A stretch of DNA of 9,448 bases from Bacteroidota bacterium (lineage in GTDB: Bacteria > Bacteroidota > Bacteroidia > Chitinophagales > UBA2359), in the NCBI GenBank assembly GCA_020627525.1, contig JAHDGP010000149.1, positions 1 through 9,448 on the forward strand. The letters run 5' to 3'. The notes under the pieces are model-generated. The model made no database searches, was not told the DNA's origin, and worked only from the letters and a program-made list of their open reading frames with translations. Each line of letters starts with the position of its first letter. The first letter of the stretch is position 1. This document shows, one piece after another, positions 8,063 through 9,448 of this stretch. The position numbers were made by a program, and so were the translations under genes.

Positions 8063-8118
8063 CTAATTTTTTTTAAGACCTACGAGGTTTTAAAACCTCG
8101 TAGGTCTTAAAAAATTAG
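8063..8118. repeat. Large perfect palindrome between sdhA and sdhB
   Basis: Arms 8069-8091 and 8092-8114 are perfectly complementary with no spacer (46-bp palindrome; core GACCTACGAGG / CCTCGTAGGTC around TTTTAAAA). After a 2-nt T bulge (8067-8068) another four pairs form (8063-8066 with 8115-8118), so the whole element spans 56 nt. It begins directly after the sdhA stop and ends 18 bp before sdhB. From memory, similar CCTACGAGG...CCTCGTAGG palindromes recur between genes in Bacteroidota genomes, which suggests a REP- or MITE-like dispersed element, but no second copy is in this window. As RNA it would form a very stable hairpin with U-rich flanks, able to act as an attenuator, processing site or bidirectional terminator. 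Confidence 0.9.
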
Positions 8119-8136
8119 GTATAAAAATAAGTTGTT

Positions 8137-8895
8137 ATGAAGTTAAATCTCAAAATCTGGCGACAAAAAAATAGCTCTTCTCCGGGGAAGATGGTAGATT
8201 ATAAAGTGGATGGAATTGATAAAGACATGTCATTTTTAGAAATGATTGATGTTTTGAATCAACAATTAATAGATGGTGGAGAGGAGCCAGTAGCTTTTGA
8301 CCATGATTGTCGAGAGGGAATTTGCGGTATGTGCAGTATGTACATCAATGGACAACCTCATGGACCGTGGGAAAAAACAACAACTTGTCAATTGCATATG
8401 CGTGCCTTTAATGAGGGCGATACTGTTTATATTGAACCTTGGAGAGCAAAATCATTCCCAATTATAAAAGATTTGGTTGTTGATCGTACTGCTTTTGACA
8501 GGATTCAACAAGCAGGTGGTTATATTTCTGTAAATACTGGAAATGCAGTTGATGCAAACTCGATTCCTATAGAAAAAGAATTAGCGGATCAGGCAATGGA
8601 TGCTGCTACTTGCATTGGATGCGGTGCTTGCGTTGCTGCTTGTAAAAATTCATCTGCAATGTTATTTGTATCTGCAAAGGTATCGCACTTAGCATTATTA
8701 CCGCAAGGGCAACCTGAAAGAAAAGATCGCGTATTAAATATGATGAACAAAATGGACGAAGAAGGTTTTGGAGCTTGTTCGAATACAGAAGCTTGCGAAG
8801 CTGCATGTCCTAAGGGGATTTCGGTGTTTAATATTGCTAGAGTGAACAGAGAGTTTATTAGCTCTTCCGCTTTTGTTAAGAAGAAGGATTCGTGA
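8137..8895 (+). CDS. sdhB: Succinate dehydrogenase iron-sulfur subunit
   Basis: Carries electrons from the SdhA flavin through three iron-sulfur clusters to the SdhC hemes and quinone. The 252-residue protein has every expected ligand: [2Fe-2S] at C58, C63, C66 (DCREGICGMC) and C84; [4Fe-4S] at C159, C162, C165 (CIGCGAC) with C224; and [3Fe-4S] at C169, C214 and C220. Its WRQKNSSSPG N-terminus and HGPWEKTTTCQLHMR segment match the Bacteroidota/epsilon-type SdhB. It starts at ATG 74 bp after the sdhA stop, a gap filled mostly by the perfect palindrome, which could change its expression relative to sdhCA. No SD is visible. The gene is intact, which argues that the operon is functional despite the sdhA frame break. 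Confidence 0.97.
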   Translation: MKLNLKIWRQKNSSSPGKMVDYKVDGIDKDMSFLEMIDVLNQQLIDGGEEPVAFDHDCREGICGMCSMYINGQPHGPWEKTTTCQLHMRAFNEGDTVYIEPWRAKSFPIIKDLVVDRTAFDRIQQAGGYISVNTGNAVDANSIPIEKELADQAMDAATCIGCGACVAACKNSSAMLFVSAKVSHLALLPQGQPERKDRVLNMMNKMDEEGFGACSNTEACEAACPKGISVFNIARVNREFISSSAFVKKKDS

Positions 8896-8959
8896 TCTTT
8901 TGGAAAAACTGACAGTTTAGTTAGCATTTCCTATAGATTTAATACATATATTTCTGCAA

Positions 8960-8979
8960 AATAAATTTACAAATTTATT
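8960..8979. repeat. AT-only inverted repeat upstream of the last gene
   Basis: AATAAATTT (8960-8968) and AAATTTATT (8971-8979) are perfect 9-bp inverted arms around AC, ending 12 bp before the TTG start of the following gene. It may be an operator or a leader hairpin. It contains only A and T in the arms, so chance formation in AT-rich DNA cannot be excluded. Confidence 0.3.
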
Positions 8980-8991
8980 GTTAAATATGCA

Positions 8992-9448
8992 TTGAGGCAG
9001 ATATTATCCATATTACTTATTTTGTTTACCTTCTCGGTAGGCTTGATGGCAACACACAATCGTGCTGGCGAGATAACCTATAAGCATGCCCCTCTGGCAG
9101 GGCAAAATTTTCGATACGAATTTACTGTAACTACCTACACCAATACAATAGGTCCCGGTATTGCCGATAGAGATTCTATTCAAGTTAGTTGGGGAGATGG
9201 TGAATCGGATATTTTAGAAAGAACAAATGGTCCTTCACCAAATGGAGTACCACAAGGAGAAAAGCAAGGCAATGGAATTAAAAAAAACATATACAAAGCT
9301 GTGCATGTTTATCCAGGTTTTAATCCTTTTTATGTCATTTCTATGAATGATCCTAATAGAAATAAAGATATTTTGAATATAAATAATGGGGGATCGGTAG
9401 ATATAGAATTTTATATTGAAGATACCTTATTCGTGCTCAATCCACAGT
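8992..9448 (+). CDS. Secreted protein, N-terminal part (gliding-motility-associated/PKD-type, runs off the window)
   Basis: An open frame from TTG 8992 to the window end (152 codons, no stop). With TTG as start, residues 1-20 form a textbook signal peptide: MRQ, a hydrophobic core ILSILLILFTFSVG, and a probable cut after GLMA. The mature protein begins THNRAGEITY and continues with YEFTVTTYTNT, VSWGDGESD, KKNIYKAVHVYPG and ISMNDPNRN. This pattern is familiar from the N-terminal domain of very large Bacteroidota surface proteins annotated as gliding-motility-associated C-terminal-domain proteins, usually exported further by type IX secretion. That C-terminal domain is not visible here. ATG 9046 would delete the signal peptide, and ATG 8987 is in another frame and meets a stop at once. 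It appears transcribed separately from sdhB, 96 bp upstream. Confidence 0.8.
   Translation, partial: MRQILSILLILFTFSVGLMATHNRAGEITYKHAPLAGQNFRYEFTVTTYTNTIGPGIADRDSIQVSWGDGESDILERTNGPSPNGVPQGEKQGNGIKKNIYKAVHVYPGFNPFYVISMNDPNRNKDILNINNGGSVDIEFYIEDTLFVLNPQ

Noticed and set aside
8906..8918. AAACTG-A-CAGTTT palindrome after sdhB as a terminator
   Set aside because: The one-base spacer leaves no workable loop without losing most of the stem, and no T-tract follows, so I do not call a terminator.
8589..8927. 112-codon minus-strand open frame opposite sdhB
   Set aside because: It mirrors the Cys-rich SdhB coding region and resembles no known protein; sdhB on the plus strand accounts for the sequence.

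Overview
The window is AT-rich, gene-dense bacterial chromosome, most likely from the Bacteroidota (a Saprospiria or Chitinophagia-like lineage would fit, but the class is not settled by this sequence). The evidence is the sdhC-sdhA-sdhB order with a diheme b558-type SdhC, a secreted protein whose N-terminus resembles those of Bacteroidota gliding-motility-associated/PKD-type proteins, a biotin ligase without a DNA-binding domain, and the absence of clear Shine-Dalgarno sequences.

Layout. Positions 1-114 hold no recognisable gene. birA (biotin ligase, minus strand, 115-879) is divergent from rsfS (917-1318) across only 37 bp; both appear to start with TTG. rsfS is followed after 26 bp by ftsH (1345-3306), which ends at a strong hairpin terminator (3326-3359). 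A second set begins right after it: a LUD-domain (LutC-like) gene (3379-4041), gmhA (4047-4631) and gmhB (4618-5196), tightly packed with one overlap. A 207-bp non-coding stretch (5197-5403) with two inverted repeats precedes the succinate dehydrogenase (complex II) operon: sdhC (5404-6084), sdhA (6124-8062, frame broken near 7402) and sdhB (8137-8895). A large perfect palindrome (8063-8118) fills most of the gap between sdhA and sdhB. From 8992 to the window end runs the 5' part of a secreted protein gene that starts with TTG and encodes a clear signal peptide.

How the genes work together. rsfS and ftsH are ribosome and membrane-protein quality-control genes. gmhA and gmhB carry out two steps of the heptose branch that feeds LPS core or glycan synthesis; the heptose kinase and nucleotidyltransferase are not in this window. 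sdhCAB encodes a membrane-bound succinate:menaquinone oxidoreductase linking the TCA cycle to respiration. birA charges biotin enzymes and has no evident functional link to its neighbours.

Most of the window is ordinary housekeeping DNA, and I found no defence system, mobile element with a transposase, CRISPR array or RNA gene. The points most worth checking are the 5-nt lesion in sdhA, the 46-bp perfect palindrome inside the sdh operon, three genes that seem to use TTG starts, and a LUD protein whose C-terminal signature has been replaced.
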